Source: Mayamaea pseudoterrestris
Lineage: Eukaryota > Bacillariophyta > Bacillariophyceae > Sellaphorales > Sellaphoraceae
DNA: 64,000 nt
Assembly: GCA_027923505.1 (NCBI GenBank)
Contig: BROI01000017.1
Coordinates: forward strand, 372,001-436,000
Reading direction: 5' to 3'
Part shown: in pieces, positions 9,663 through 19,603 of the stretch
Position numbering within the stretch: position 1 is the first letter of the stretch
Layout: every line of letters begins with the position of its first letter
The notes under the pieces: generated by a model
Databases searched by the model: none
The model's input: only the letters and a program-made list of their open reading frames with translations
What the model was told of the DNA's origin: nothing
Made by a program: the position numbers and the translations under genes

Positions 9663-12600
9663 ATGCAGCGATTTGCAGGCAATGGAAGCAGCAGTGGAAA
9701 GAAACTGCCCTCGAGTCATTCATCGAATGGAAGCACAATCAATCAACAACAACATCAGCATCATCATGCTAGCAGTATTTCTTCCAAGGGGCATGCTCGA
9801 TCACATGGCTTGATTCAACGAATGGTGAAAAAATGTCTCGCTATTCGATTACGAACGCTCATGCTCGCTTGTGTCGTTGGATCCATCGTGATTTTCTACT
9901 CCAATAGCAGCCGACGAAGCAAAAGCAGCAAACACTCTTCGACACAAGACGCCATGGACTACCTGAATAGCTTTATGCATGACGGTAGTGGCGGAGTTCC
10001 GAGCAAGGATGCTTTTTTGAGGCAGCAGTCACGAACTGGACGCAAAGAGAAGCAGCAACGAAACGTCAAGCAGTCGACAGCATCCGCAGCAGCAATCACT
10101 GTCGCTCGCCGCTTCGCCCACCAAGACTTTGGTCAAGCCATGACAGACAGCGATTCCTCGTCGCTAGTGCAACTTTCGCAAAAGCTCCCAGTCATTGTGC
10201 TTGGCTTTCCAAAGTCTGGAACGACGAGCATTTGGAGCTACTTTAACTGCAGCAACGTTCGTGCCCAGCACTTTTGCGCCTATGGCGACTTGCAGGATGC
10301 GCCGCCCTGCAGTAAAGCGACGTGAGTACACAGACTATGAATTCTTTGAGTGAGAGAGGCTTGCTTGCGTGTGAATGAATGATGTTTGGAAAAGTTTTGT
10401 CGCGAGATTTGACAAGTTTCTCACATTTATTTTTCCTTCACTTTACTTGTGCTTTCGCATGACTCGCCTTGTTCAAACATACAATCTGCATTTGCTTGGC
10501 AAACTTTATCATTCACAATACAGCATGGCTGAATGCGTGTTATACAACATGGCCGAAGGCCGCAGAATGTTTGACGGCTGCGGCAACTACCAAGTATATG
10601 CTCAGATTGATGGCGAACGACCAAAGAGCCGAGGCTGGGGAACCTTGTACGAGAATGGAACGCGCATCAAGGATGTTGCCTTTGGGCACTTTTTGCCTCA
10701 GCATTTCAATTTAGAGGTTATTCACAACGACTATCCGGAAGCAACCTTTATACTTCCGCTGCGTGATCCAGCCGACTGGGCCAAGAGTGTCATGCATTGG
10801 TTTCAAATGAAGCGGTGGATTTTGAATGAGTACATGGCGCACGATTCAAGTATTACCATTCCAGCCAAGCGAGCAGGCTTTTTGGATGCATTCTTGCAGC
10901 GCGTCTACGTGGAGCATACTCAAGTTGTTCGAGATTTTGTAGCGAAACATCCAAGCCATGCGTATATTGAAGTTAACCTTACCGATCCAAATGCTGGTAG
11001 TGTCATGAGCAAATCTTTTGGCTTGAGCGACAAGTGCTGGGGGCATCACAACAAGAAGGAGTCGCATGACAAGCTTGTCAGATTTCCAAAAGCGAAAGCA
11101 GTCGATTCGATTTCGGCAGAGCAGCAGGCGAATGGATGGAAACCAATCAAATTGGCGTCACCAATCATTAGTCTTGGATATCCGCGGAGCGGATTGGCCG
11201 ACCTTTGGGCGTACTTTACGTGCGAAGGCATGCCGACACAGCGTCGGTGTGCCTATGGCGATGTTTCGGATGCAAGTCCGTGCGACAAGGGAACCATGTC
11301 GGAATGTATACTTAACAACATGGCCGACGAGCGACCCATGCTGGAAGGCTGCGGCGACTATCAAGTCTTTGTGCAAATTGATGGCGAGCGACCAAAGCAG
11401 CCTGGGCTGGGCATGCTCATGAACGATGGAAGCCACCGCAAAGATGCTGCGTTTGGACATTTTCTGCCGCAACATCACCAGCTGGAGCGACTCCATCGCG
11501 AGAATGCCAACGCCACCTTCTTACTACCTGTGAAGGACGCAGAAGAGTGGGCCTTATCAGTTTTGGGCTTCTTTTCAATGAAGCGATGGATCATTAACGA
11601 ATATATGCTCCACGACAGCAGCATTCAATTCCCCGACTATGGCAAGCCACGAAAGGATTTTCTTATGAAAATTTATCAAGAGCACAATGACTACGTTCAG
11701 CACTTCTTTAGAGACAAGCAAAGCACATTGGTTGTAGTAAACACTTCCGATCCAAATGCCGGCAAAATTTTGGCCAGCTCTTTCAATCTGCATTCATCGT
11801 GTTGGGGAACCAACGGAACTCGAACTGAGGAGGAGGACGTGCCGAAGAAGACCAAGCTGAAGAAGCTTGATTTGTCAAAGGTTGGAGAACTCGCCATTGC
11901 AAAGGCAGTGGAGCGTGAAATGAAGGCTGCGGAACGAAAGCGACAAAAAGAGGACGAGTTGGCGGCCGAGCGAATGGTCCATCGAACGAAGCTAAGTCTA
12001 CCCGAGCCTGTCATAGTTGTGGGCTTTCCAAAGTCTGGTACGACAAGTATATGGAATTATTTTAACTGCTCGGACGTTGTGGCTCAGCATTATTGTGCCT
12101 ATGGCGAAATCAATGATGCTCCGCCTTGCCAGCGAGGGACGATGGCGTCATGCATAATCAACAACATGGGACAAAATAAGCCATTATTTGACAAGTGCGG
12201 AGATTATCAGGTGTATGCCCAAATTGATGGAGAGCGGCCTAAGCAACCTGGTCTTGGCATGCGATTTGAAAATGATACTTGGTCGCTTGCAGCTCCATTT
12301 TCGCATTTTCTTCCACAAGTATTCAATTTGGACGACATTCACAGGCACTATCCGGATGCAACTTTCGTTCTTCCTCTTCGAGAACCAATGGTGTGGGCGT
12401 ACTCGGTCATGCACTGGTGTAAGTAATGCATGCTCTACTAGTTTTGTGTTTGGGCGTTCTTGTGACGATGCGCTAAGGACAACGTTTTTTTCTCTATTGC
12501 TTTCAGTTATGATGAAGCGATGGATCATCAACGAGTACATGTCCAAGAATAGCAGTCTTGAGTTTGATATGATTGGGTACGGTGATCAACGGCGAGCCTT

Positions 12601-13639
12601 CCTGGCGAAAGTTTACGACGATCATTCACGCAACGTTCGAGAATTTGTCAAGAAGCATCCATCTCACACGCTTGTCGAAGTAAACATTACTGATCCAAAT
12701 GCTAGCAAGATCATGAGCTACGCTTTCGGGCTAAGCGAGACTTGCTGGGGCCACAAGAATAAGAAGGAGGAGCACGCCAAGATTGCCGATAGAGTCGTTG
12801 GCGCCCTCTCGCAGGGCAAATTTGTCGATGCCGAGTCGGTCGAAGACATTCCTGCGCCAGTTGTTGAATTTAAGAAAAAGCTGCCATTATCGCTTCCAGT
12901 CATTGTTGTCGGTTATCCAAAATCTGGAACTACTAGCATCTATAATTTCTTCACTTGCTCCGACGTTGTCACCCAACATTACTGCGCATATGGAGATACG
13001 AGCGACGCTCCGCCTTGCGAAAAGGGTACAATGGCCGAGTGTATTCTCATGAACATGGCGGAGGGCAACAAGATGCTAGAAGGATGTGGCGACTATCAAG
13101 TGTTCGCGCAAATTGACGGAGAGCGCCCCAGGGACAAGCGCAAACGTATCGGAATGCTGTTTGAAAACGGCACCAGGTCTCTCGATGCGCCCTACGCTCA
13201 CTTTTTGCCCCAACATTTTAGTCTCGATAAGATCCATTCCGATTATCCTGATGCAACGTTTGTTCTCCCTCTCCGGGAGCCACAAGTATGGGCGTATTCC
13301 GTGATGCACTGGTTCATGATGAAACGATGGCTGATGAACGAGTACATGGCGAAGAATAGCAGCATAACTCTCGCCGACATTGGATATGGCGACGAACGGC
13401 GCGATTTTTTTGCAAAGATTTACCAGGAGCACACGGACATGATTCGTGCCTTTGTGAAGAATCATCCGTCGCATCATTTGGTGGAAATAAACATTACGGA
13501 TCCGCTCGCTGGGACTATCATGGCCGATGCCTTTGACCTGGACGCTTCGTGCTGGGCGCATCACAACAAGAAGGAAGAGCATGACAAGATTGCCAACATT
13601 ACGAACTCAAAGTTAACACAGCCCAAGGAGATTCAATAA
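9663..13639 (+). CDS. Type II membrane protein with four tandem sulfotransferase-like domains
   Basis: Three exons, 9663-10321, 10524-12418 and 12507-13639, joined at GT-AG introns of 202 and 88 bp, give 1228 residues in frame. The N-terminus is a Ser/His/Gln-rich cytosolic tail followed by one membrane anchor at about 63-79, so a type II Golgi protein is likely. The lumenal part is four copies of a domain of about 260-280 residues. Each starts with the PAPS-binding loop of sulfotransferases: FPKSGTTSIW at about 182, YPRSGLADLW at about 439, FPKSGTTSIW at about 721 and YPKSGTTSIY at about 988. Copies also share CGxYQVxxQIDGERP, HFLPQ, ATFxLPLR, MKRWxxNEYM and a CWGHxNKKE-like end. The loop of copy 2 has lost the SGT core, so that copy is probably inactive. 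Known sulfotransferases use PAPS to sulfate glycans or proteins; the acceptor here is unknown. Confidence 0.85.
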
Positions 13640-14013
13640 ATGATTTCGCAAAGGCTCTGCCAAACGCTTGGTAACAGGACGCGATCTCGCCCAAAAGGTC
13701 ACCGCGTCCCATGCAACCAGTCAAAGATGCAATTAGTAACATATGCAACCAGCGCGTCAGTCGGCTGATACTGATGGTGAAGCCCACGCACAATTGTCGC
13801 TTGTGCAGCAAAACGCTTACAGTAACAAACTACGCCGTTTCAAATTGTTACTCTATCAAGTCAGCACTACTGTTTGATTCATAGTAAAAGTTGCAAGACT
13901 CACAACTCCGGGTTGCTTTTAAGCATGACATCGTTGCGTTGCACCATGGAATCTCGTCGTCCAGTCCACGAGAATTCGACATACGGTAACCTGCTCTTTA
14001 GATGAATTAAAGC
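13640..14013 (+). other. Intergenic, no gene seen
   Basis: Gap between the sulfotransferase-repeat gene and the DUF1990 gene. No ORF with recognisable content, repeat or RNA gene was found. Confidence 0.6.
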
Positions 14014-15135
14014 ATGATGTTACTTGTTCATCGAGGAGCCTTAGTTTGTTTATTGCTGCTGCTGCTGCTTATCGCTGCATCAGCCAAAGAGTTGCCGTCG
14101 CATCGCATCCGACGCGAACCTTCCTTGCGCCTGACCAAACGCAAGTTGACGCGGCTCAAGGAACGCTACATTAGCAAGGCTCGACAACGATCAACGAGCA
14201 GAATACACGAAAAAGCGAATGGTGTGCGGCAAAGGGGAACAGTTCTGTCATTTGGTAAGCCATCGAGGCAACAATTGACAAAGTGGTTTGGAAGCAACTT
14301 TGGAACGGCTTCACCACAAGCTTGCAGTACGCGACGTCAATACTTCAACCACGATATGGTCGGCATGACTAATCCATCCGTTGCAGCATCGATTAGTCAG
14401 GCAGCTAATCTGAGCGAGACTGTTCCAGTGTCTCGCGGTGTTGTGCAGCAAGAGCAAGAACATAAGGAATGGTGGCCAGGGACTGCCATTCCGGAAAGCG
14501 ATCTCGAGCAAGCCGACTGGAATATTTGTCGCGTTCAACAACGAAACATTGGTCATGGTCTGTCTTGCTATGAAAGAATCCGAGACGCTGCGCTGGACTG
14601 GGAATTTAGCACGCACAGCCAAGGAATTGCGCAGGTGCATCCGCCCGAAGCTTTGCGCGGCATATACTCGGTCCGACCTGTTGACAATGACGATTTCATT
14701 AGCAATCACCCATTTGCTGCAACGTCCGAGTCGACGCAGCAAATATGGCAGGGGCCGAGCAAGCGATTGGTGACTTTTGTGCGATCCAAGTTTCTCCCAA
14801 TTGTCTTTGCAGTCAATCCAGTGTCAGTTGTTTACAACGTGGTTGACCAAGACCCTCCTCCGGCTGTCGATGCGTCATGGTCGCCCCTGACGAAAACCTA
14901 CACATCCACGGCGTTTGCGACGCTTCGTGGTCACTGGCTACAGGGAGAGGAGCGCCTGACCGTGGCGCTTCGCAGCGATGAAAGCATTGACCTGGAGGTT
15001 ATGTCAATCTCAAAGCCAAAGACTACCATGGGACGTCTTGTTTGGCCGTTCATCAATGGCATGAAGCGAGAATTCTTTCAGCAGCAGATTCAATCGCTAC
15101 AAAAAATGGGCAAGGACGATGCTAATCTTCATTGA
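14014..15135 (+). CDS. Secreted or organellar UPF0548/DUF1990 family protein
   Basis: Single-exon ORF of 373 residues from ATG 14014. The first 25 residues form a clear signal peptide (a run of leucines ending ASAKE), followed by a very basic stretch. The second half matches the pattern of UPF0548/DUF1990, known from plants and bacteria: GHGLSCYERIRDAALDWEF at about 183, an NPVSVVYNVVDQ strand at about 269, FATLRGHWLQGEERLTVAL at about 309, and a C-terminal MKREFFQQQIQSL helix. The biochemical role of this family is not established. The basic region after the signal peptide could be part of a bipartite plastid presequence. The next gene is on the opposite strand and ends 92 bp downstream, so the two are convergent. 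Confidence 0.6.
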   Translation: MMLLVHRGALVCLLLLLLLIAASAKELPSHRIRREPSLRLTKRKLTRLKERYISKARQRSTSRIHEKANGVRQRGTVLSFGKPSRQQLTKWFGSNFGTASPQACSTRRQYFNHDMVGMTNPSVAASISQAANLSETVPVSRGVVQQEQEHKEWWPGTAIPESDLEQADWNICRVQQRNIGHGLSCYERIRDAALDWEFSTHSQGIAQVHPPEALRGIYSVRPVDNDDFISNHPFAATSESTQQIWQGPSKRLVTFVRSKFLPIVFAVNPVSVVYNVVDQDPPPAVDASWSPLTKTYTSTAFATLRGHWLQGEERLTVALRSDESIDLEVMSISKPKTTMGRLVWPFINGMKREFFQQQIQSLQKMGKDDANLH

Positions 15136-15227
15136 CATATGCTATTTAACTTACAGCTAAACGCTACAGTAACAGCTAAATTTACATGTCTAAACTGAGT
15201 CGCATACTGTGCCGACAAGACACAACA

Positions 15228-16133
15228 TTATGCTGTAAAAGCGAACTCATCAAGAATAGATGCTGCATGACTGGAGATGCTGCAATCAATGTCGCATCCC
15301 AGCAACTCATTGTAGGCACAGCTCAGATAAGCTTCCAAATGCGTGCTGCAAGCACCGCAGGAGCATTTCTTTACAGCTGCGCATACTGCATTTTCCATTT
15401 GATCGCAACTTGACACTTGCTGAGAGAGGGTCTTGGAGATACAGCTATTACAATCGTCCGTCTGTTGCGTCGACAAGTAGTCAGATTGGCACTGCTGCAC
15501 ACGATTGAAGGAACAAAAGCTAGAGGATGTCGGCTGCTCCAAAATTGGTAGCATGGTAGGACTAGACGTTGGGATCGCAGTCAGAGGCATGTCGTTAACG
15601 AACCTGATCTTGTATTGCGAATATGCATAAGTAATGTGATTGTCTGTGAACGTTTTGACGATTGTCACATCCAAAATCGCACTCGCGGTTTCGTCCATGC
15701 GCAGAATGCCCGTCACACCCGGCTTTGACTCCAAGTCAACTGTCCCGATACCAATCACGGGCTCGCCACAATACTTGCTGACTTGTGTCGTGGCATCGCG
15801 GGGCTGCAGCGCACCTGACGTATCGATGTCGTCGCTCAATGGTTCCAGACGAAGAAAAGCGCCTCGAAATCGATCCTCTGCGACCTTGATCCGTACGACA
15901 TAATCCATCCCAACTTGTAACACTGTGTGCCTGTTTGGATCAATAAGTTGATTGGATATAAAAAGCTCGAAGCCATGTTTCGACAGGGGACCTGCATCAA
16001 CATCAAACTCATCATCCTCCAACGTAAGCAAATCATTGATAGCAGCTCGTCCGGCGGAACATGTCCATTCCGACAAAGCCTCCACCGCCCTACCAGCAAC
16101 CACCAAGCTGATAAAGCATAATTTTAAAATCAT
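15228..16133 (-). CDS. Secreted Reeler-like domain protein with Cys-rich C-terminus
   Basis: The frame is open from 16301, but the ATG at 16133 is preferred because it starts a signal peptide (MILKLCFISLVVAGRAVEA); from there 301 residues. Residues about 25-190 resemble a Reeler domain: a DYVVRIKVAEDRFRGAFLRL strand, a GALQPRD loop, and later CGEPVIGIGTVD and SAILDVTIV strands. A Pro/Ser/Thr linker follows, then about 90 residues with at least 14 cysteines, suggesting a disulfide-knotted extracellular module. Reeler domains are extracellular in known proteins; the function here is unknown. No transmembrane anchor is seen. The Reeler assignment is a pattern match by eye and could be wrong; the secreted, cysteine-rich nature is clear. 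Confidence 0.5.
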   Translation of the reverse strand: MILKLCFISLVVAGRAVEALSEWTCSAGRAAINDLLTLEDDEFDVDAGPLSKHGFELFISNQLIDPNRHTVLQVGMDYVVRIKVAEDRFRGAFLRLEPLSDDIDTSGALQPRDATTQVSKYCGEPVIGIGTVDLESKPGVTGILRMDETASAILDVTIVKTFTDNHITYAYSQYKIRFVNDMPLTAIPTSSPTMLPILEQPTSSSFCSFNRVQQCQSDYLSTQQTDDCNSCISKTLSQQVSSCDQMENAVCAAVKKCSCGACSTHLEAYLSCAYNELLGCDIDCSISSHAASILDEFAFTA

Positions 16134-16543
16134 TGCATCGCTTGTGTTGTAAAGCGTTTCATTTGCATGGTACGTACGGTATCGATTCGCGAAAAAGTTG
16201 TTGGCATTTGGCATGGACGAATTTGTGAGCGCAGGAATGGCCGGCTCGCGGCGAGTCGCCTGCCGCGCCGGACAAGTGGCTAGCTTATGGATGAGAACCA
16301 ATTCAGGCTATCAATGCATTACATTAGTCAGAAATCTACTTACCGTATCAGGAAGATGCATCAGAGAGGTAGCGTTCTACTTTAGGTCTCGTGTCGCGTA
16401 GAAACAGCAGAGCAGGTAACACTCGGTGTGTCCCGCGATCAAGTTTATTCCATGGCATAAGTCCTGTTTGATGGATGACTGGCTCTAATAAGAATAGGCT
16501 AAACGTTGTCACTACTAATTTATTACGCCATGGTCCACTTAGA

Positions 16544-18400
16544 CTACGTTCGAGTTTGGAATGGCTGTGTATCCCTCTCTCTTTCGCCAAACACCTTGGT
16601 CAAGATCGCGACCAGCACGAGCGTCACGACGCTACCAGCGCCGGCCGAGAAAAGCATCACCTTGTGACCAGAACTTGACGAGCTAGTGTTGCAGACAGTT
16701 GTCGCCGGTGAAACCTCCGGACAAACAACTGGAGCCACCGTGGGCCGACCTGACGGGGCATCCGTCGGCGGAGGAACCCAGTACTCACATGCTTCGGCTG
16801 TATAGTTCCACCAACCGTTGTTCGGACAGGCCGGCGGAGGACCCATTGTAGGCGCTAGCGTTCGATCCCCGAGAATAAAATCGGCCTCTGGGCCATTCAA
16901 GCAAGCGGCAGCAATTTCATGAACAGCGGCCTTGTCATCTCCGTCCAACGAAGGAAACAAGCCGGCATCAGCCACATTCTTGAGCGCCAACAACGAAGCT
17001 GGCGAATCGAGCGTCGATCCACTGCTGCTGCTACTCTTATCGCCACCATGCAACTTCCACGTTGCAAAGCTCCAGCCAAGCCCATGCTCGTAGGAAAACA
17101 ACTGCCGGACCGCAAACGAGCTACGGTGCCGACTCCACCAACCGGAATCCACCGTCTCATCGAAACGTCCACATTGCCCATAGTCGACAAACTTTGAGTC
17201 AAAATCTTTGCGAAAGCAATTGTCAATGCTCAAGTCAAAGCCCTTGGCGACAAAAACGGGAATGCGCTTGTAGCAATGCGTAAACTCCAAGGGCGATCTA
17301 GCAACACAGGCTGTCGACTCGTGGTAAAAGAGCTTACTGCGGTCATCCTCCGCGTTGGACGACGCAACATCGGCAACCGTCGATGTGTGATCCACATCCA
17401 GTGCCGCAAAAATGTTGTCATCGCCGTGAAAATCGAGACGCGGCAAGTCGCCCTGACTAACCGGAACCATGAGCTTGAGCGACGACTCGGCCGCACGCGC
17501 CGCTCCAATACTCTGCATGGATGGCACTGTCAGTGCAAAGACGGTCGACGAGTGATCCGCCGCATAGTGCGCCGCAGCTGCAACGGCGTCGTCATTGTCT
17601 TCTCCCACAAGCATTAAAATGGCTTGAAGGTCAGCCTTGCCAACCTCGTGCAACAGGTCTGCGAGTCTCGACTTGACTTTGTCTCGATCACGTTCCGAAA
17701 AGGCTTCCATTGGCACTGGAATCTGCACCGTGTTCAAACCGAGCGAGCGCATGTCGTCAAAGTCGCGTCTCGTGTAAAAGTCGTCTTGCTCGTCAATGCT
17801 CAGTTCCTTGCCATTGGTCGCCCACAGCGCTGGCACGTACAAGCCAGCCAATGTCACGGCTCGAATGGTGCGAATCGTATTGACAGGCTCACACTGCAAG
17901 GTCGCCAAACCGTTCACGTTGCAGGCGTATGGATCCATGTCTTTGCCAGGCGTGCTATGGTAGACGGATTTAATCAAGTAGTCCAAGAGTTGAACCGTTT
18001 CGTTGGCTGTGATGTTGTGCATCTGGTATGTTTCCTTGATGGCGTTGGCATCCTTGATGATTAAATCGTAAGGAACTTCTTTCGTGACTTCTTTCGTTGT
18101 TGCAGTGCTGTTGTCATCCGATGACTTGCTGCTGCTGCCATCCGTCACGTTCACTTGACTGGTCACATTCATGAAACGGTGCTTGTCGACCCCAGCCAAG
18201 GATGGAAAATGTTTTGGAAAATGTAGACAACTGTACGTCTGATTGTCACTTGGCTGCAAGACAAAGGCTCCTCGGTTCATTCCGCAGAGGGAGGCGAAAA
18301 AGCTCAAACCAATATCCTTCATGAGCGGCAGCGTGTCGGCGTTGACGACGGTTTGATCCAAGACGCAGGTTGGTGCGGAGGAAGAGGATGAATCTTTCAT
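16544..18400 (-). CDS. Membrane-anchored glycoside-hydrolase-like (TIM-barrel) protein
   Basis: ORF of 618 residues from the ATG at 18400. The frame stays open farther upstream to 18679 but then runs through an (ATGA)n microsatellite into low-quality coding sequence, so the longer start is not favoured. The middle resembles the exo-beta-glucanase/GH5-type barrel (IRAVTLAGLYVPALWATNGK, MRSLGLNTVQIPVPMEAF, GWSFATWKLHGG). Many N-glycosylation sequons (NVTS, NITANET, NYTA) point to a lumenal or extracellular location. The C-terminus has a WWNYTAEACEYW patch, a Pro/Thr stalk, one transmembrane helix (about 590-608) and a short cytosolic tail. No N-terminal signal peptide is visible, so a 5' exon may be missing. 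Glucan turnover is an inference; catalytic acids could not be placed with confidence. Confidence 0.55.
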   Translation of the reverse strand: MKDSSSSSAPTCVLDQTVVNADTLPLMKDIGLSFFASLCGMNRGAFVLQPSDNQTYSCLHFPKHFPSLAGVDKHRFMNVTSQVNVTDGSSSKSSDDNSTATTKEVTKEVPYDLIIKDANAIKETYQMHNITANETVQLLDYLIKSVYHSTPGKDMDPYACNVNGLATLQCEPVNTIRTIRAVTLAGLYVPALWATNGKELSIDEQDDFYTRRDFDDMRSLGLNTVQIPVPMEAFSERDRDKVKSRLADLLHEVGKADLQAILMLVGEDNDDAVAAAAHYAADHSSTVFALTVPSMQSIGAARAAESSLKLMVPVSQGDLPRLDFHGDDNIFAALDVDHTSTVADVASSNAEDDRSKLFYHESTACVARSPLEFTHCYKRIPVFVAKGFDLSIDNCFRKDFDSKFVDYGQCGRFDETVDSGWWSRHRSSFAVRQLFSYEHGLGWSFATWKLHGGDKSSSSSGSTLDSPASLLALKNVADAGLFPSLDGDDKAAVHEIAAACLNGPEADFILGDRTLAPTMGPPPACPNNGWWNYTAEACEYWVPPPTDAPSGRPTVAPVVCPEVSPATTVCNTSSSSSGHKVMLFSAGAGSVVTLVLVAILTKVFGERERDTQPFQTRT

Positions 18401-18494
18401 CGCGTCGGTAGAAGATGAATGCCTGATACCTTCTACTCGATTTTCTCTGTATTTACGGTAATAGTAGCAGTTTGGATATGCAGCAGATGAGACG

Positions 18495-18522
18495 ATGAAT
18501 GAATGAATGAATGAATGAATGA
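18495..18522. repeat. (ATGA)n microsatellite
   Basis: About seven uninterrupted ATGA units in the 335-bp space between the divergent glycosidase-like gene and RPA3. It probably lies in the 5' UTR or promoter of the minus-strand gene. Confidence 0.9.
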
Positions 18523-18735
18523 GTTGACTTTCGTTGAAGAAAATCAAGATCGCAAAAGATTCGAATGATGTCGTCGTCCATTCGCGGCGGTGGCTCGCCT
18601 GGCGCGGAGTGAGTACCGGTACGATTTCTGGAAACGTCGCTGCACTGCCGCGCCATGCCATGGACGCCTCCGACGACAACCGACAACCGACGACCGAACA
18701 ATATACTAATACAACCGCAGCATCTCGTAAATATC

Positions 18736-19239
18736 ATGTCCACTGGTCCAGAAGGTTGTTTCGTCCGCGTCAACGCTGCGATGCTTCTTTCGCAAAAGAT
18801 TGACGCAAGCCTGATTGTTTCCGTCGTTGGCCGTTACTTCAAAAGTTCCACTCAGTTTCAATGCAGTGACGGCGGAACCATTGCATTGAGTACGCAATAC
18901 ATTGAACCGCCGGCAGATCTTGATGTTTCGGGGCAAGGCATGGTGATGGAAATGGTGGGACAGTATGCGGATAATGCACTGACGGTGAGTGATGAATATT
19001 GATGATACACAGCAAGAGCAAGGAAACGAACCAGTCTATGAGTGATTTATTGATTGATTGACTCTCTGTCATAATATCGTTTCTAATGTTTCCATGCTTT
19101 GTTGCGTTCATCGCCACTACGTCAGGTCTTTGTCGTTCGAGAGCTCTCGCCGGATGTTGACCTATCCGTCTACGAAAAGATGATCGAGGTGCAGCATCAC
19201 CCCAAGTACCAGCAGTACTTTTACCTTGGAACTTCCTAA
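18736..19239 (+). CDS. RPA3: Replication protein A 14 kDa subunit (RPA3)
   Basis: Small subunit of the RPA heterotrimer, which coats single-stranded DNA in replication and repair. Two exons, 18736-18984 and 19126-19239, with a 141-bp GT-AG intron in phase 0, give 120 residues, normal for RPA3. An OB-fold pattern is visible: GPEGCFVRVNAAMLLSQKI, then IVSVVGRYF, then a middle ending at MVMEMVGQYADN. The second exon gives VFVVRELSPDVDLSVYEKM and a final HHPKYQQYF, the characteristic end of RPA3 proteins. The ATG at 18736 is chosen because MSTGPEGCFVR is the usual compact start; an upstream in-frame ATG at 18655 would add an unconserved tail. The gene is divergent from the glycosidase-like gene. 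Confidence 0.85.
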
Positions 19240-19603
19240 TTGCGCGAGAGTGATGTAAGGCAGCGCGTCGTTCTATTCAAGTGCAAGTGCAATTTGTCGG
19301 TGCCGGTGGGCGAATGCATGATTTGCAAAATGGCGACGCTTTGTTTTTTATAGCAGCAAATTTACCGTATACCGGTAGTCGTTTAATATAATCTTTCCTG
19401 ATCCAATGTAAGTGGCATATCGTAGACAAGGAGTACAAACTTCTTCAGCTAGCTCAGGCAATACTACAAATTTAGATAGCGCAAGCGTCAAAAACAAGGC
19501 AAAATTACTAAATTGTTTTCCTTCAAGATAATACGATCCACAAAATAATCTTCAAAACAAAAATGAACATGCGCAAGAGAATTGCGCACTGCCCGTCGCT
19601 CAA
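19240..19603 (+). other. Intergenic between convergent genes
   Basis: 3' space shared by RPA3 (plus) and the DUR3 gene (minus). A/T-rich, with one TACCGGTA palindrome at 19370. No gene seen. Confidence 0.6.
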
